Shown piece after piece: positions 43,008 through 50,604 of a DNA stretch of 64,000 nt (the stretch's first letter is position 1; each line of letters opens with the position of its first letter). The translations under genes and the position numbers were made by a program. The notes beneath the pieces were generated by a model that searched no databases, was not told where the DNA came from, and saw only the letters and a list, made by a program, of their open reading frames with translations. This DNA comes from Thalassovita autumnalis (GTDB lineage: Bacteria > Pseudomonadota > Alphaproteobacteria > Rhodobacterales > Rhodobacteraceae): positions 1 to 64,000 of the forward strand of contig NZ_CYSB01000036.1 of NCBI RefSeq assembly GCF_001458255.1. Reading direction: 5' to 3'.

Positions 43008-43032
43008 CGGCGGGGCCACAGAGACCCCGCCG
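43008..43032 (-). terminator. Hairpin between phnD and phnC
   Basis: CGGCGGGG (43008-43015) and CCCCGCCG (43025-43032) pair perfectly with a 9-base loop, just after the phnD stop. Without a T run it is more likely an mRNA-stabilising or partial terminator, which would raise binding-protein levels over the membrane parts. Confidence 0.55.
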
Positions 43033-43050
43033 CGATTTCGTCACCAAAGC

Positions 43051-44019
43051 TTACTTACAGGCGTAGCTGACGTCGTTGGCGCTGTCGATTTTGCGGATCA
43101 CATCCCAATGTTCCTGATAGGTGATCGGGATGAACTGCGCTTCGCCGTTTTTGCCGAACTCTTCTTCCAGGCTGGAACCTTCCCAGTTGAAGCTGAAGAA
43201 AGCGTCCTGAATGTTGGCCTGCAGCTCAGGCGTCAGGTTGTAGGCCACACCATAACCGGTGGTCGGGAAGGTCTGCGATTTGTAGAGCGAGACCAGCTGG
43301 TCTTCTTTCACGACATCCCGCGAAATCATCCGCGCCAGAACCGAGTTGGCGATCGATGCGGCCTGATAGTCCTTGTTGGCCACACCCAGGATCGAGTTGT
43401 CGTGCTTGCCCGAATAGACCGGCTCAAAATCCCGCTCAGGGATCATGTCATAATCGGCTTTCAGGATCGCCGAAGGTGCTTTGAAGCCCGAGTTTGAGGT
43501 CGGCGAGGTGAAGGCCAGCTGTTTGCCTTTGATGTCCTCAACCGCTTCGATACCCGAACCGGGGTAGGTCAGGATTTCCATCTCATAGCCGAACGATCCA
43601 TCGGCACCTGCCATGATGGTGAAAGGGCGGAAGCCCGCGCAGTTCACCGCCAGCGGGTTGGAGCCCGTGTTGAAGCCCGCAATATGCAGACGGCCCGAAC
43701 GCATCGCTTCGATCTGGGCGGCATTGGACTGTACCGGGAAGAAGACAACTTTTTTGCCGGTTTTCTCTTCCAGATAGCTCAGGAAATCGGCCCAGGCCTC
43801 TTTATAAACCGCGGGATCTTCCACCGGGGTGTAGGCAAAGACCAGCGTGGACGGATCCATCTGCTTGCTGGCGTCGGTGGGGATGTCTGCGATTAGATCG
43901 CCGTCGGCGTCGCAATACATCGCGTCCAGCGTGCCACGCTCACATTCGGCCTGTGCGGCACCGGCAACCAGTGAGGTCGCGGCGGCCAGAATGGCCACAT
44001 AAGATGTTCTCAGTTTCAT
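43051..44019 (-). CDS. phnD: PhnD-type phosphonate/phosphate-ester binding protein
   Basis: A 322-residue periplasmic binding protein. The start is the ATG before KLRTSYV; the signal peptide ends GAAQAE. PhnD-family blocks are DPSTLVFAYTPVEDPAVYKE, FFPVQSNAAQIEAMRSGRLH, HIAGFNTGSNPLAV, GKQLAFTSPTSNSGFKAPSA and FEPVYSGKHDNSILGVANKD. An inserted N-terminal segment (ERGTLDAMYCDADGDLIADI) has a DxDxD calcium-site look. It captures phosphonate, phosphite or a phosphate ester; the ligand cannot be read from sequence. It follows the DeoR gene by about 20 bases. Confidence 0.9.
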   Translation of the reverse strand: MKLRTSYVAILAAATSLVAGAAQAECERGTLDAMYCDADGDLIADIPTDASKQMDPSTLVFAYTPVEDPAVYKEAWADFLSYLEEKTGKKVVFFPVQSNAAQIEAMRSGRLHIAGFNTGSNPLAVNCAGFRPFTIMAGADGSFGYEMEILTYPGSGIEAVEDIKGKQLAFTSPTSNSGFKAPSAILKADYDMIPERDFEPVYSGKHDNSILGVANKDYQAASIANSVLARMISRDVVKEDQLVSLYKSQTFPTTGYGVAYNLTPELQANIQDAFFSFNWEGSSLEEEFGKNGEAQFIPITYQEHWDVIRKIDSANDVSYACK

Positions 44020-44041
44020 GTTCTTTCCTCCCGTTGGTGTT

Positions 44042-44854
44042 TTAAGTATTTGATGATGCGACCAGAACCTCGACGTTTGCCGCGTCCAAATCTGCGGCAA
44101 GCGCCCCTCCTGGGGACTGGTCAACAATCAGGGTCTCTAATCTGTCCAGCGCGCCAACTTGGCGAAATCCGGGCAGGTCGAACTTTTGTGAATCAATAAG
44201 CAAATGCGCTTTCTTGGCGCGGCGGATCATCGTGGTTTTCACAGCGGCAAATCCGGGCACGGATTCCTGAATGCCATCCGCATTTAGCGCCGAGGCGCCG
44301 ATGAAACAGGCATCAACCTGAAACCCGTTCAGATAGTCCACCGTGTCCACGCCGGTTGTCGCCGCCTCGGACGGCATGAAACGGCCGGGGCATTGGAACA
44401 CATCGATGCCCTTGCTGGTGCCCAAGACCAATGCAATCTCAAGCGAGTTGGTGACCACAGTGCAGCGGGTGCCGGAATGGGCCAGAAACCGCGCCATCTG
44501 GAAGGTGGTTGAGCCTGAATCGATCATGATCCGCTGCCCGTCCTCAACCAAGCTGGCCGCCGTGCGACCGATGGTTTCGCGTTCTGAAATCCGCGCCTTG
44601 CTGCGTTCGCCAAAACCGGGCTGTTGGCCAAAACTGGGGGCCGAGGCCCCGCCGTGTTCCCGCGCCAGCCGGCCGTCGCGATCCAACTCGTCCATGTCGC
44701 GGCGGATGGTTTCTGACGAGACCGCAAAGCGCCGCGCCATATCTGAAATCCGCACATGTGGACGCAGCTTCAACTCCTGCAGGATCTGCTCCTGCCGGTC
44801 GGATTTTCGCAGCCTTTGGCGCTGCTCCATCTCAGTTGTCTCTGGTCCCACCAT
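44042..44854 (-). CDS. DeoR-family transcriptional regulator
   Basis: A protein of about 270 residues. The DeoR helix-turn-helix is DRQEQILQELKLRPHVRISD, MARRFAVSSETIRRDMDELD, DGRLAREHGGASAP. The sugar-isomerase-like effector domain follows with MIDSGSTTFQMARFLAHSGT, VVTNSLEIALVL and CFIGASALNADGIQ. DeoR proteins usually sense phosphorylated sugars or polyols. That fits a transporter for a phosphate ester better than one for a true phosphonate. Starts at 44830 and 44890 are also open. Palindromes lie just upstream (44884-44930). Confidence 0.85.
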   Translation of the reverse strand: MVGPETTEMEQRQRLRKSDRQEQILQELKLRPHVRISDMARRFAVSSETIRRDMDELDRDGRLAREHGGASAPSFGQQPGFGERSKARISERETIGRTAASLVEDGQRIMIDSGSTTFQMARFLAHSGTRCTVVTNSLEIALVLGTSKGIDVFQCPGRFMPSEAATTGVDTVDYLNGFQVDACFIGASALNADGIQESVPGFAAVKTTMIRRAKKAHLLIDSQKFDLPGFRQVGALDRLETLIVDQSPGGALAADLDAANVEVLVASSNT

Positions 44855-44883
44855 GTGGCGCATCCACCGGAAAAATGTGCGTT

Positions 44884-44930
44884 CCCACAAAACTGTGTGG
44901 GATTCGGCAATTCATGCAACAATTTTGTTG
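44884..44930. promoter_or_regulatory. Two palindromes upstream of the DeoR-phn operon
   Basis: CCCACA (44884-44889) and TGTGGG (44896-44901) form one inverted repeat. CAACAA (44917-44922) and TTGTTG (44925-44930) form a second, 14-base one. Both are perfect and sit where the operon promoter should be. A third, CCGTAG/CTACGG, is at 44958-44971. Confidence 0.45.
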
Positions 44931-45037
44931 GTGTACCTCACATTTTGGCCCGTATATCCGTAGACCTACGGTTCCTTCAACGTCCTCAAAGGGCTGCGGT
45001 CTGGGAACGCGTGTTGCGCAGCTGGTCCAATTCCTGC

Positions 45038-45142
45038 GCGCCTCCACCCGAAACCGTCAGTACCTGACCGCTGCGCCAAGAGGCCGCAAGGGAGCGGAGA
45101 AACAGCGCCACCTTGCCATCCGTTGGAGTGTTTTTTCGTCAA
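45038..45142 (-). pseudogene. Possible remnant of a short-chain dehydrogenase
   Basis: Behind AAGGGGG an ATG (45143 side) opens MFDEKT; shifted by one frame it continues DGKVALFLRSLAASWRSGQV then LTVSGGG. The first part recalls the SDR start (MFDLTGKVAL) and the second the SDR end (FLASDAASxxTGQVLTVDGG), as if almost the whole gene between had been deleted. It is short and could be chance, hence the low score. The rest of the gap 44931-45312 shows nothing else. Confidence 0.3.
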
Positions 45143-45159
45143 ACATGTCGGCCCCCTTG

Positions 45160-45178
45160 TAATTGGATCAACCAATTA
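45160..45178. promoter_or_regulatory. GntR-like operator
   Basis: TAATTGG (45160-45166) and CCAATTA (45172-45178) are perfect complements with a 5-base spacer. TTGG-N5-CCAA sites of this kind are bound by FadR-subfamily GntR proteins. It precedes the SDR remnant on the minus strand; no GntR gene lies in the window. Confidence 0.5.
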
Positions 45179-45312
45179 GGGCTTTCACAGCATGCTGCTG
45201 GTCTGGGGCAGGCGACATGAGGAAAGGCAAAGCATCAGGCGGCCCTACCGGACCAACCTAATGCGTTTTTGTCAGCCGCCCATGATTGGGCAGCAAATGC
45301 GGCACATGGGGC

Positions 45313-46050
45313 CTAGGCCTCAGCCGCGCTCATGCGGCGTTCCAACCAGCGCACGCCGGCCGAAACGATCAGGATCAGCACCAGATATTCCAGCACCAGA
45401 ATGGTGTAGATTTCCAGCGGGCGGTATTCCGAGACCACCAGCTCATTGGCTTTGCGGGTCAGCTCCTGCATCCCGATAACGGAGACGAGCGAGGACATTT
45501 TCAGCATATAGACCAGTTGGTTACCCAAGGCTGGCAGAATGCGGCGGATCGCCTGAGGCAGGATCACATAGCGCATGGTGTCGCGGTAGCTGAGGGAAAT
45601 GGACTGCGCCGCCTCATATTGGCCTTTGCCGATCGATTGAATGCCAGCGCGAAAAATCTCAGCCTGAAAGGCGCTGTCAGACAGGGCCAGCGCCAAAACA
45701 CCCGCCCAGAACACATTCAGGGTGATGCCACTCAGCTGCGGCAGACCGTAGTAAACCCAGAGGATCAGCACCAGAATGGGCACCGCGCGCACAATCTCAA
45801 CATAGGTGCGGTTGAAGGCACGCCAGCCGCGTTTGCTGGACAGGCCGGGCAGGGCCACCAGCAGGCCAAGCGTGATCGAAATCAGGATCGCCGTCAGCGA
45901 CATGATGATGGTGTTATAGGCCCCACTCATCAGGAATTTTAGGTTGGTCGCACCGTTTGGCGTGGTGGGATCCACGACATACCAGCCCCAGTTGCCGGAA
46001 CATCCAGACAACAGCATCAACAGGGGCGCGAGGATAAGAAAACGTTTCAT
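45313..46050 (-). CDS. Polar amino acid ABC permease with lipobox-like N-terminus
   Basis: A 245-residue HisM/GlnP-type permease. Segments include AYNTIIMSLTAILISITLGL and EIVRAVPILVLILWVYYGLP; the EAA loop is YEAAQSISLSYRDTMRYVIL then PQAIRRILPALGNQ. Its first 20 residues (MKRFLILAPLLMLLSGCSGN) look like a lipoprotein signal with LSGC, followed by a periplasmic stretch. That is odd for a permease and suggests either a lipidated N-terminus or an ordinary first membrane helix with a chance match. It follows the ATPase gene by nine bases. It works with 46060-46818 and the divergent binding protein. Confidence 0.88.
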   Translation of the reverse strand: MKRFLILAPLLMLLSGCSGNWGWYVVDPTTPNGATNLKFLMSGAYNTIIMSLTAILISITLGLLVALPGLSSKRGWRAFNRTYVEIVRAVPILVLILWVYYGLPQLSGITLNVFWAGVLALALSDSAFQAEIFRAGIQSIGKGQYEAAQSISLSYRDTMRYVILPQAIRRILPALGNQLVYMLKMSSLVSVIGMQELTRKANELVVSEYRPLEIYTILVLEYLVLILIVSAGVRWLERRMSAAEA

Positions 46051-46059
46051 CAGGGCGCC

Positions 46060-46818
46060 TCAGTGGTTCAGGATCTGTTCAAGGAAGGTGGCACAGCGCT
46101 GCGACTTGGGCGCGGTGAAGAACTGGTCCGGCGTGCCGGTTTCCACAATCTCGCCCTTGTCCATGAACACCATCTTATCAGCCACACGGCGGGCAAAGCC
46201 CATTTCATGGGTGACCACAATCATCGTCATGCCGCTTTGTGCCAGTTCCACCATGACCTCCAGCACCTCGGCGATCATTTCTGGGTCCAGGGCTGAGGTC
46301 GGCTCATCAAACAGCAGGATCCGTGGCTCCATACAAAGCGAGCGCGCGATCGCCACGCGCTGTTGCTGCCCGCCGGACAGATGGCGCGGAAACTTTGCAG
46401 CCTGATCGGGGATTTGCACCCGTTCCAGATAGGTCATCGCGCGGGCTTTGGCGTCTTCTTCGCTCAGCCCCAGCACGCGGCGCGGGCCAAGGGTCAGGTT
46501 TTCCAGAACCGTCAGATGCGGGAACAGATTGAACTGCTGAAACACCATGCCAACGCTGCCGCGGATCTTCTCCAGGCTGTCCTTGCTGTCACTCAGCGTC
46601 ATGCCATCCACGATGATTTCACCGGCCTCATGGCTTTCCAGCCGGTTGATACAGCGGATCAGGGTGGATTTGCCGGACCCCGAGGGCCCGCAGACCACAA
46701 CCCGCTCCCCCTGCGCGACATCCAGTGAGACATCTTTCAACGCCTGAAAATCATCGAAGTGTTTCGACACGTTTCGCATCGAGATCACGGGTGGGGGGGC
46801 ACTGCGTGCATCCGTCAT
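46060..46818 (-). CDS. Polar amino acid ABC transporter ATPase
   Basis: A 252-residue GlnQ/HisP-type ATPase: Walker [20 protein letters not shown]-loop [20 protein letters not shown], signature [19 protein letters not shown], Walker [17 protein letters not shown]-loop [17 protein letters not shown]. It is transcribed first of the two-gene operon, divergently from the binding protein at 46942. Confidence 0.92.
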   Translation of the reverse strand: MTDARSAPPPVISMRNVSKHFDDFQALKDVSLDVAQGERVVVCGPSGSGKSTLIRCINRLESHEAGEIIVDGMTLSDSKDSLEKIRGSVGMVFQQFNLFPHLTVLENLTLGPRRVLGLSEEDAKARAMTYLERVQIPDQAAKFPRHLSGGQQQRVAIARSLCMEPRILLFDEPTSALDPEMIAEVLEVMVELAQSGMTMIVVTHEMGFARRVADKMVFMDKGEIVETGTPDQFFTAPKSQRCATFLEQILNH

Positions 46819-46853
46819 GTCTGTTCGTCTTCTTTTCTGTCACCGCACGGGTT

Positions 46854-46868
46854 TGTGATTTTTTCACA
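46854..46868. promoter_or_regulatory. Palindrome in the ATPase/binding-protein divergent promoter
   Basis: TGTGA (46854-46858) and TCACA (46864-46868) surround TTTTT. It lies midway between the two starts and could coordinate both halves of the transporter. Confidence 0.35.
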
Positions 46869-46941
46869 GAAGCTTACCCGTCGCACTTTCCATGTCATTC
46901 TGGCAACCTAGCTATGATCGACAGGTTGAAAAGGGAATGAC

Positions 46942-47721
46942 ATGAAGTTCTTCAAAATTGCTGCCGCCACTGCGGTATTGGCTTTCTCCGCGGTTCAAGC
47001 GACTGCTGAATCCGCGTTGAGTGATATTCTGAGCTCTGGTGTGCTGAAAGTGGGCACAACAGGCGACTGGAACCCTATGACAATGCGCAATGTCGCCACA
47101 AACTCTTATGAGGGGTATGACATTGATGTGATGACCGAACTGGCCGCCGATCTGGGGGTTGAGGTGGAATTTGTGCCGACCGATTGGAAAACCCTGGTCG
47201 CAGGCGTGACCTCGGGCCAGTACCACATCACCGGGTCGGCGTCGGTTTCGCCGTCGCGGGCCAAAACCGCCGGCTATTCGAACAGCTACTTCTCACTGGC
47301 CACGGTGCCGCTGACGCTGAAGAAAAACGAAGGCCGTTTCAACGATTGGGATGATCTGAACAAGGCCGATGTGTCGGTCGCCGCGACGCTGGGCACCACC
47401 CAGGAGGCACAGGTGAAACAGTATTTCCCCGATGCCACCCACCGCATCGTTGAAGCGCCCGCGCGTGACTTCCAAGAGGTGCTGGCCGGCCGTGCCGATG
47501 CCAACATCACCTCGAACGTTGAGGCAAACAAACTGGTCGCCAAATACGATCAGCTGATGATCGTACCTGTCAGCGCCGGTCGTTCGCCGACGCCGATTGC
47601 GATGTTGCTGCCCCAGGACGATCAGGTCTGGATCAACTACGTCAACACCTGGATCGCACTGAAGCAGGAACGCGGCTTCTTTGATGAGTTGGGCAAGAAG
47701 TGGCAGCTGCTGGCTGAGTAA
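46942..47721 (+). CDS. Family-3 amino acid binding protein (PheC-like)
   Basis: A 259-residue periplasmic protein with a signal peptide (1-22, ending VQATAES). Family-3 blocks are SGVLKVGTTGDWNPMTMRNV, EGYDIDVMTELAADLGVEVE, FVPTDWKTLVAGVTSGQYHI, RAKTAGYSNSYFSLATVPLT and DFQEVLAGRADANITSNVEA. The GTTGDxxP start is also seen in cyclohexadienyl dehydratase relatives, so a catalytic role is conceivable. The divergent ATPase and permease make transport the likelier job. AAGGGA precedes the ATG and a hairpin follows the gene. Confidence 0.85.
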   Translation: MKFFKIAAATAVLAFSAVQATAESALSDILSSGVLKVGTTGDWNPMTMRNVATNSYEGYDIDVMTELAADLGVEVEFVPTDWKTLVAGVTSGQYHITGSASVSPSRAKTAGYSNSYFSLATVPLTLKKNEGRFNDWDDLNKADVSVAATLGTTQEAQVKQYFPDATHRIVEAPARDFQEVLAGRADANITSNVEANKLVAKYDQLMIVPVSAGRSPTPIAMLLPQDDQVWINYVNTWIALKQERGFFDELGKKWQLLAE

Positions 47722-47736
47722 CTACTCTACTTTTTC

Positions 47737-47769
47737 AAAGGGCAGGGCCGCGCGTCGGGCCTGCCTTTT
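47737..47769 (+). terminator. Terminator after the binding-protein gene
   Basis: AAAGGGCAGG (47737-47746) pairs with CCTGCCTTTT (47760-47769), with one G-T pair, around a 13-base loop. It begins 15 bases after the stop and ends in T residues. Confidence 0.7.
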
Positions 47770-47789
47770 CCTTTGGTGAAAGACATCCT

Positions 47790-48437
47790 ATGTTGCAGAT
47801 CTATTCTGACCCCGTATCGCTCTACTGTGCCAAGCTGCGCATCCTGTTGCGCCACAAGGCCATCGATTTCGAAGAACTGGCGCCCCCCGGTGGCTACGGG
47901 TCTGAGGCCTATAAATCCATCGTCCCCTCCGGCAACCTGCCTGCGATGCTGCATGATGGGTTCCAACTGGCAGATTCCGAGGCGATTGCCGAATATCTGA
48001 ATGAGGCCTTCGTGGATGTGCCAATGTTGCCGGTAAACCTGCAGCTGCGCGCGAAAGCCCGCGAGAAGAGCCGTTTCCATGACACTCGGCTGGAACCCTC
48101 GGTGCGGGCGTTTTTCCCGCAGGTGGCCTATGCGGGCCGTGATGCGGATCGGGTGAAAGCGCTTGGGGAGGCGATGAGCCAGCACCTGTCCGCATTGGAT
48201 CTGCTGTTGGACCACAGCCCGCTGGACACCTCTGAGCTTTATCTGTGTGACTGCGGCTTTGCGGTGACCTTTGCCTGGATCCACGCCTTTGAGGCGGATT
48301 GCGGCCTGCAGGTGACATGGCCAGACCGGGTGCGCGCTTATGAGGAACGCCTGCATGGCTTTGCCGCCGTGGCTGAGGAACTGGCGGCTTACAAACCGGC
48401 AATGGACGGCTACATGACCAAGGCCCACGCGCCCTAA
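47790..48437 (+). CDS. Glutathione S-transferase family protein
   Basis: A 215-residue GST. The N-terminal thioredoxin-like domain has YSDPVSLYCAKLRILLRHKA at the glutathione site, VPSGNLPAMLHDGFQLADSE with the cis-Pro region, and SEAIAEYLNEAF. The all-helical C-terminal domain follows (VDVPMLPVNLQLRAKAREKS, LYLCDCGFAVTFAWIHAFEA). It may conjugate or dehalogenate small electrophiles. It stands between a transporter gene and a convergent LysR; no partner is obvious. Confidence 0.86.
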   Translation: MLQIYSDPVSLYCAKLRILLRHKAIDFEELAPPGGYGSEAYKSIVPSGNLPAMLHDGFQLADSEAIAEYLNEAFVDVPMLPVNLQLRAKAREKSRFHDTRLEPSVRAFFPQVAYAGRDADRVKALGEAMSQHLSALDLLLDHSPLDTSELYLCDCGFAVTFAWIHAFEADCGLQVTWPDRVRAYEERLHGFAAVAEELAAYKPAMDGYMTKAHAP

Positions 48438-48441
48438 GTCA

Positions 48442-49350
48442 CTATAGCGCTTCGGAGAACCCATCCTGCGGGGTGGTCAGGCGCACGTGACGCAAAAAGG
48501 CCCGGCCGACATGGGACAGCGGCCGGTCCTCACTGGAAAAGAACGTGGTGGTGAAATGGATCGGCGCGTTGAACCGGCGGTAAACGATCCTGTCATCAGG
48601 ATAAAGCGCTGAGGGAAACGGGTTCAGAATAGACACCCCGACGCCGGCCTTCACCATATCTGCAGCAAACTGCCAGGTGTCGGCCTCCATCACGGGCGGT
48701 TTGTACACCCCGGCCTGCGCCATGATGCGGTCAAAGGTCCCCCGGGTGATGTTGTTCTGCGTCAGTGAGATCAGGTTTTCATCGCGCAGATCGGTTGGCT
48801 CAATCTGTTCTTTCGCGGCCAGCGGATGATCTGACGGCAGCGCGCAAACCGCAGGTGAGCGGCGGAACGGAATGGTCTTCAGGCCCGAACGGGTCATATC
48901 CACTCCAACCAGCGCCAGATCACAGCTGTGTTCCAGCACATAGCGTGGCATGTCGTCATTGGTCGCGACCAAGATGCGCAGATTGTAATCCGGCTTGGCG
49001 CGCATGAAACTTGCGCAGATATCGACAAGATAGCGATGGGTGTAGCTGGGCGGCGAAATCAGCGTCAGGGTTTCCCTTACCGGCTCGATCGGCCCATCGA
49101 TCCGCGCCAGCGCATCAAACAGCGGGTCCAGCCGCCGGTTCAGCTGCAGGGCTTCTGCGGTGGGCCGCAGGCGGCCGCCATCTCTCTCAAACAGAATGTA
49201 ACCTGTGCGTGCCTCGAGGTTGGCAATGGAGCGGCTGACAGCGGGTTGCGACAGGCTCAAATGGGCCGCCGCAGCCGAGGCTGTGCCGGTCTCCATCAAT
49301 GCACGAAACGCTTGGTATTCGGGCAGGCTGTGCCAGTTTTTACGCGCCAT
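48442..49350 (-). CDS. LysR-family regulator divergent from the dipeptidase
   Basis: A 302-residue LysR protein: LPEYQAFRALMETGTASAAA, LSLSQPAVSRSIANLEARTG and YILFERDGGRLRPTAEALQL for DNA binding, and a NocR-like effector domain (FMRAKPDYNLRILVATNDDM, ADMVKAGVGVSILNPFPSAL). It is divergent from the M19 dipeptidase, with a perfect LysR-box palindrome in the gap, and probably controls the peptide-uptake operon. Confidence 0.88.
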   Translation of the reverse strand: MARKNWHSLPEYQAFRALMETGTASAAAAHLSLSQPAVSRSIANLEARTGYILFERDGGRLRPTAEALQLNRRLDPLFDALARIDGPIEPVRETLTLISPPSYTHRYLVDICASFMRAKPDYNLRILVATNDDMPRYVLEHSCDLALVGVDMTRSGLKTIPFRRSPAVCALPSDHPLAAKEQIEPTDLRDENLISLTQNNITRGTFDRIMAQAGVYKPPVMEADTWQFAADMVKAGVGVSILNPFPSALYPDDRIVYRRFNAPIHFTTTFFSSEDRPLSHVGRAFLRHVRLTTPQDGFSEAL

Positions 49351-49380
49351 TATTAAGGTCCTGCAGCTTTCCTGATTGAT

Positions 49381-49399
49381 CTATAACTAAAAGTTATAG
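49381..49399. promoter_or_regulatory. LysR box upstream of the dipeptidase operon
   Basis: CTATAACT (49381-49388) and AGTTATAG (49392-49399) are perfect arms with three central A residues. It contains the classical ATAAC-N5-GTTAT LysR motif. It lies 31 bases after the LysR start codon and 27 before the dipeptidase start. Confidence 0.65.
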
Positions 49400-49425
49400 T
49401 TGGGCTAATTGCCTATTACATTACC

Positions 49426-50553
49426 TTGGGTATCATCGCGGCGACCAAGACCCAACCAAAAGATTTACAACCCTTGCCTGATCGTCCCACTGCCTCCGAC
49501 CTGAAACAGCCGCTGATCTTTGATGGCCACAACGACCTCTTGCTGAAGGTCCAGCGCGCCGGCGGCCTGTCTGCCCTGTCTGATTACATGGAGGGCGGAC
49601 CGGGGCATCTGGATCTGCCAAAGGCAAAGGCGGGGGGCTTTGGTGGCGGCTTCTTCGCGATCTACGTGCCTTCGGCCAGCAATGCCGATGTCGACGATCT
49701 GGAAGTGCGCGATCCCCCCTATGACCTGCCGCTTCCCGATGCGATTGGCTGGGAAGATGCGATGACCGTGGCGATGTCACAGTTTGCTGTCCTCCTGCGT
49801 CTGGAGGAACAGGGTGGCCTGAAAATCGCCCGCACGGCGCGTGAAATCCCCGAGATTATGGCCCAGTGCAAAGTGGCCGCCATCGCCCATATGGAAGGGG
49901 CCGAGGCGATTGACCCCGATTTTGAAACGTTGGAGGTGCTTTATGCCGCGGGCCTGCGCTCGCTTGGCCCGGTCTGGAGCCGCCCCACCATCTACGGACA
50001 CGGCGTGCCGTTTCGCTTCCCATCGGATGGCGATATCGGCCCCGGCCTGACCGATCACGGCGTCCGGCTGGTGCGCCGTTGTGACGAAATGGGTGTGATG
50101 ATCGACCTGTCGCATCTGAATGAGGCTGGGTTCTGGGATGTGGCGCGCCACAGCACCAAGCCATTGGTCGCCACCCATTCTAACGCCCATGCGCTGTCTG
50201 CCTCGGCCCGCAACCTGACCGACAAGCAACTGGATGCCATTGCCGAAACCGACGGCATGGTGGGCCTGAACTTCGCCACCGCCTTCCTGCGGGAGGATGG
50301 GCGAATGGATGCGGACACGCCGCTCGATACCATGCTGCGCCACCTCGATCACCTGATGTCGCGTCTGGGTGAAGACCGTGTCGGCTTTGGCTCTGATTTC
50401 GATGGGGCAATGGTTCCCGCCGAAATCGGCGATGTCAGCGGGCTGCCCGCGCTGCGCAAGGCCATGATGGATCATGGCTATGACGCGGCGCTTTTAGAAA
50501 AGCTCTGCCACCGGAACTGGGTCCGAGTGCTGGAGGCAAGCTGGGGCCACTAA
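49426..50553 (+). CDS. Membrane (renal) dipeptidase, M19 family
   Basis: A 375-residue zinc dipeptidase. Metal and catalytic motifs are IFDGHNDLLL (HxD, about 31-40), AAIAHMEGAEAID (the bridging Glu), VATHSNAHALSA and MIDLSHLNEAGFWD (His ligands), and GFGSDFDGA (Asp). It cleaves dipeptides and, in some bacteria, D-amino-acid dipeptides or cyclic amides. No ATG precedes the domain: the frame opens with TTG at 49426, and TTG at 49471 is another option; neither has a clear ribosome site. The peptide importer follows 51 bases downstream, so uptake and hydrolysis are linked. Confidence 0.87.
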   Translation: MGIIAATKTQPKDLQPLPDRPTASDLKQPLIFDGHNDLLLKVQRAGGLSALSDYMEGGPGHLDLPKAKAGGFGGGFFAIYVPSASNADVDDLEVRDPPYDLPLPDAIGWEDAMTVAMSQFAVLLRLEEQGGLKIARTAREIPEIMAQCKVAAIAHMEGAEAIDPDFETLEVLYAAGLRSLGPVWSRPTIYGHGVPFRFPSDGDIGPGLTDHGVRLVRRCDEMGVMIDLSHLNEAGFWDVARHSTKPLVATHSNAHALSASARNLTDKQLDAIAETDGMVGLNFATAFLREDGRMDADTPLDTMLRHLDHLMSRLGEDRVGFGSDFDGAMVPAEIGDVSGLPALRKAMMDHGYDAALLEKLCHRNWVRVLEASWGH

Positions 50554-50604
50554 CCCGGCATGCAAGAAAAATCCCAGATAAAACCAACAGGAGAACGGAT
50601 AGAA

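Noticed and set aside
44958-44971. CCGTAG/CTACGG palindrome as a third DeoR site
   Set aside because: It is perfect but lies further upstream than the two others and could equally be a hairpin; it is mentioned only in the operator entry.
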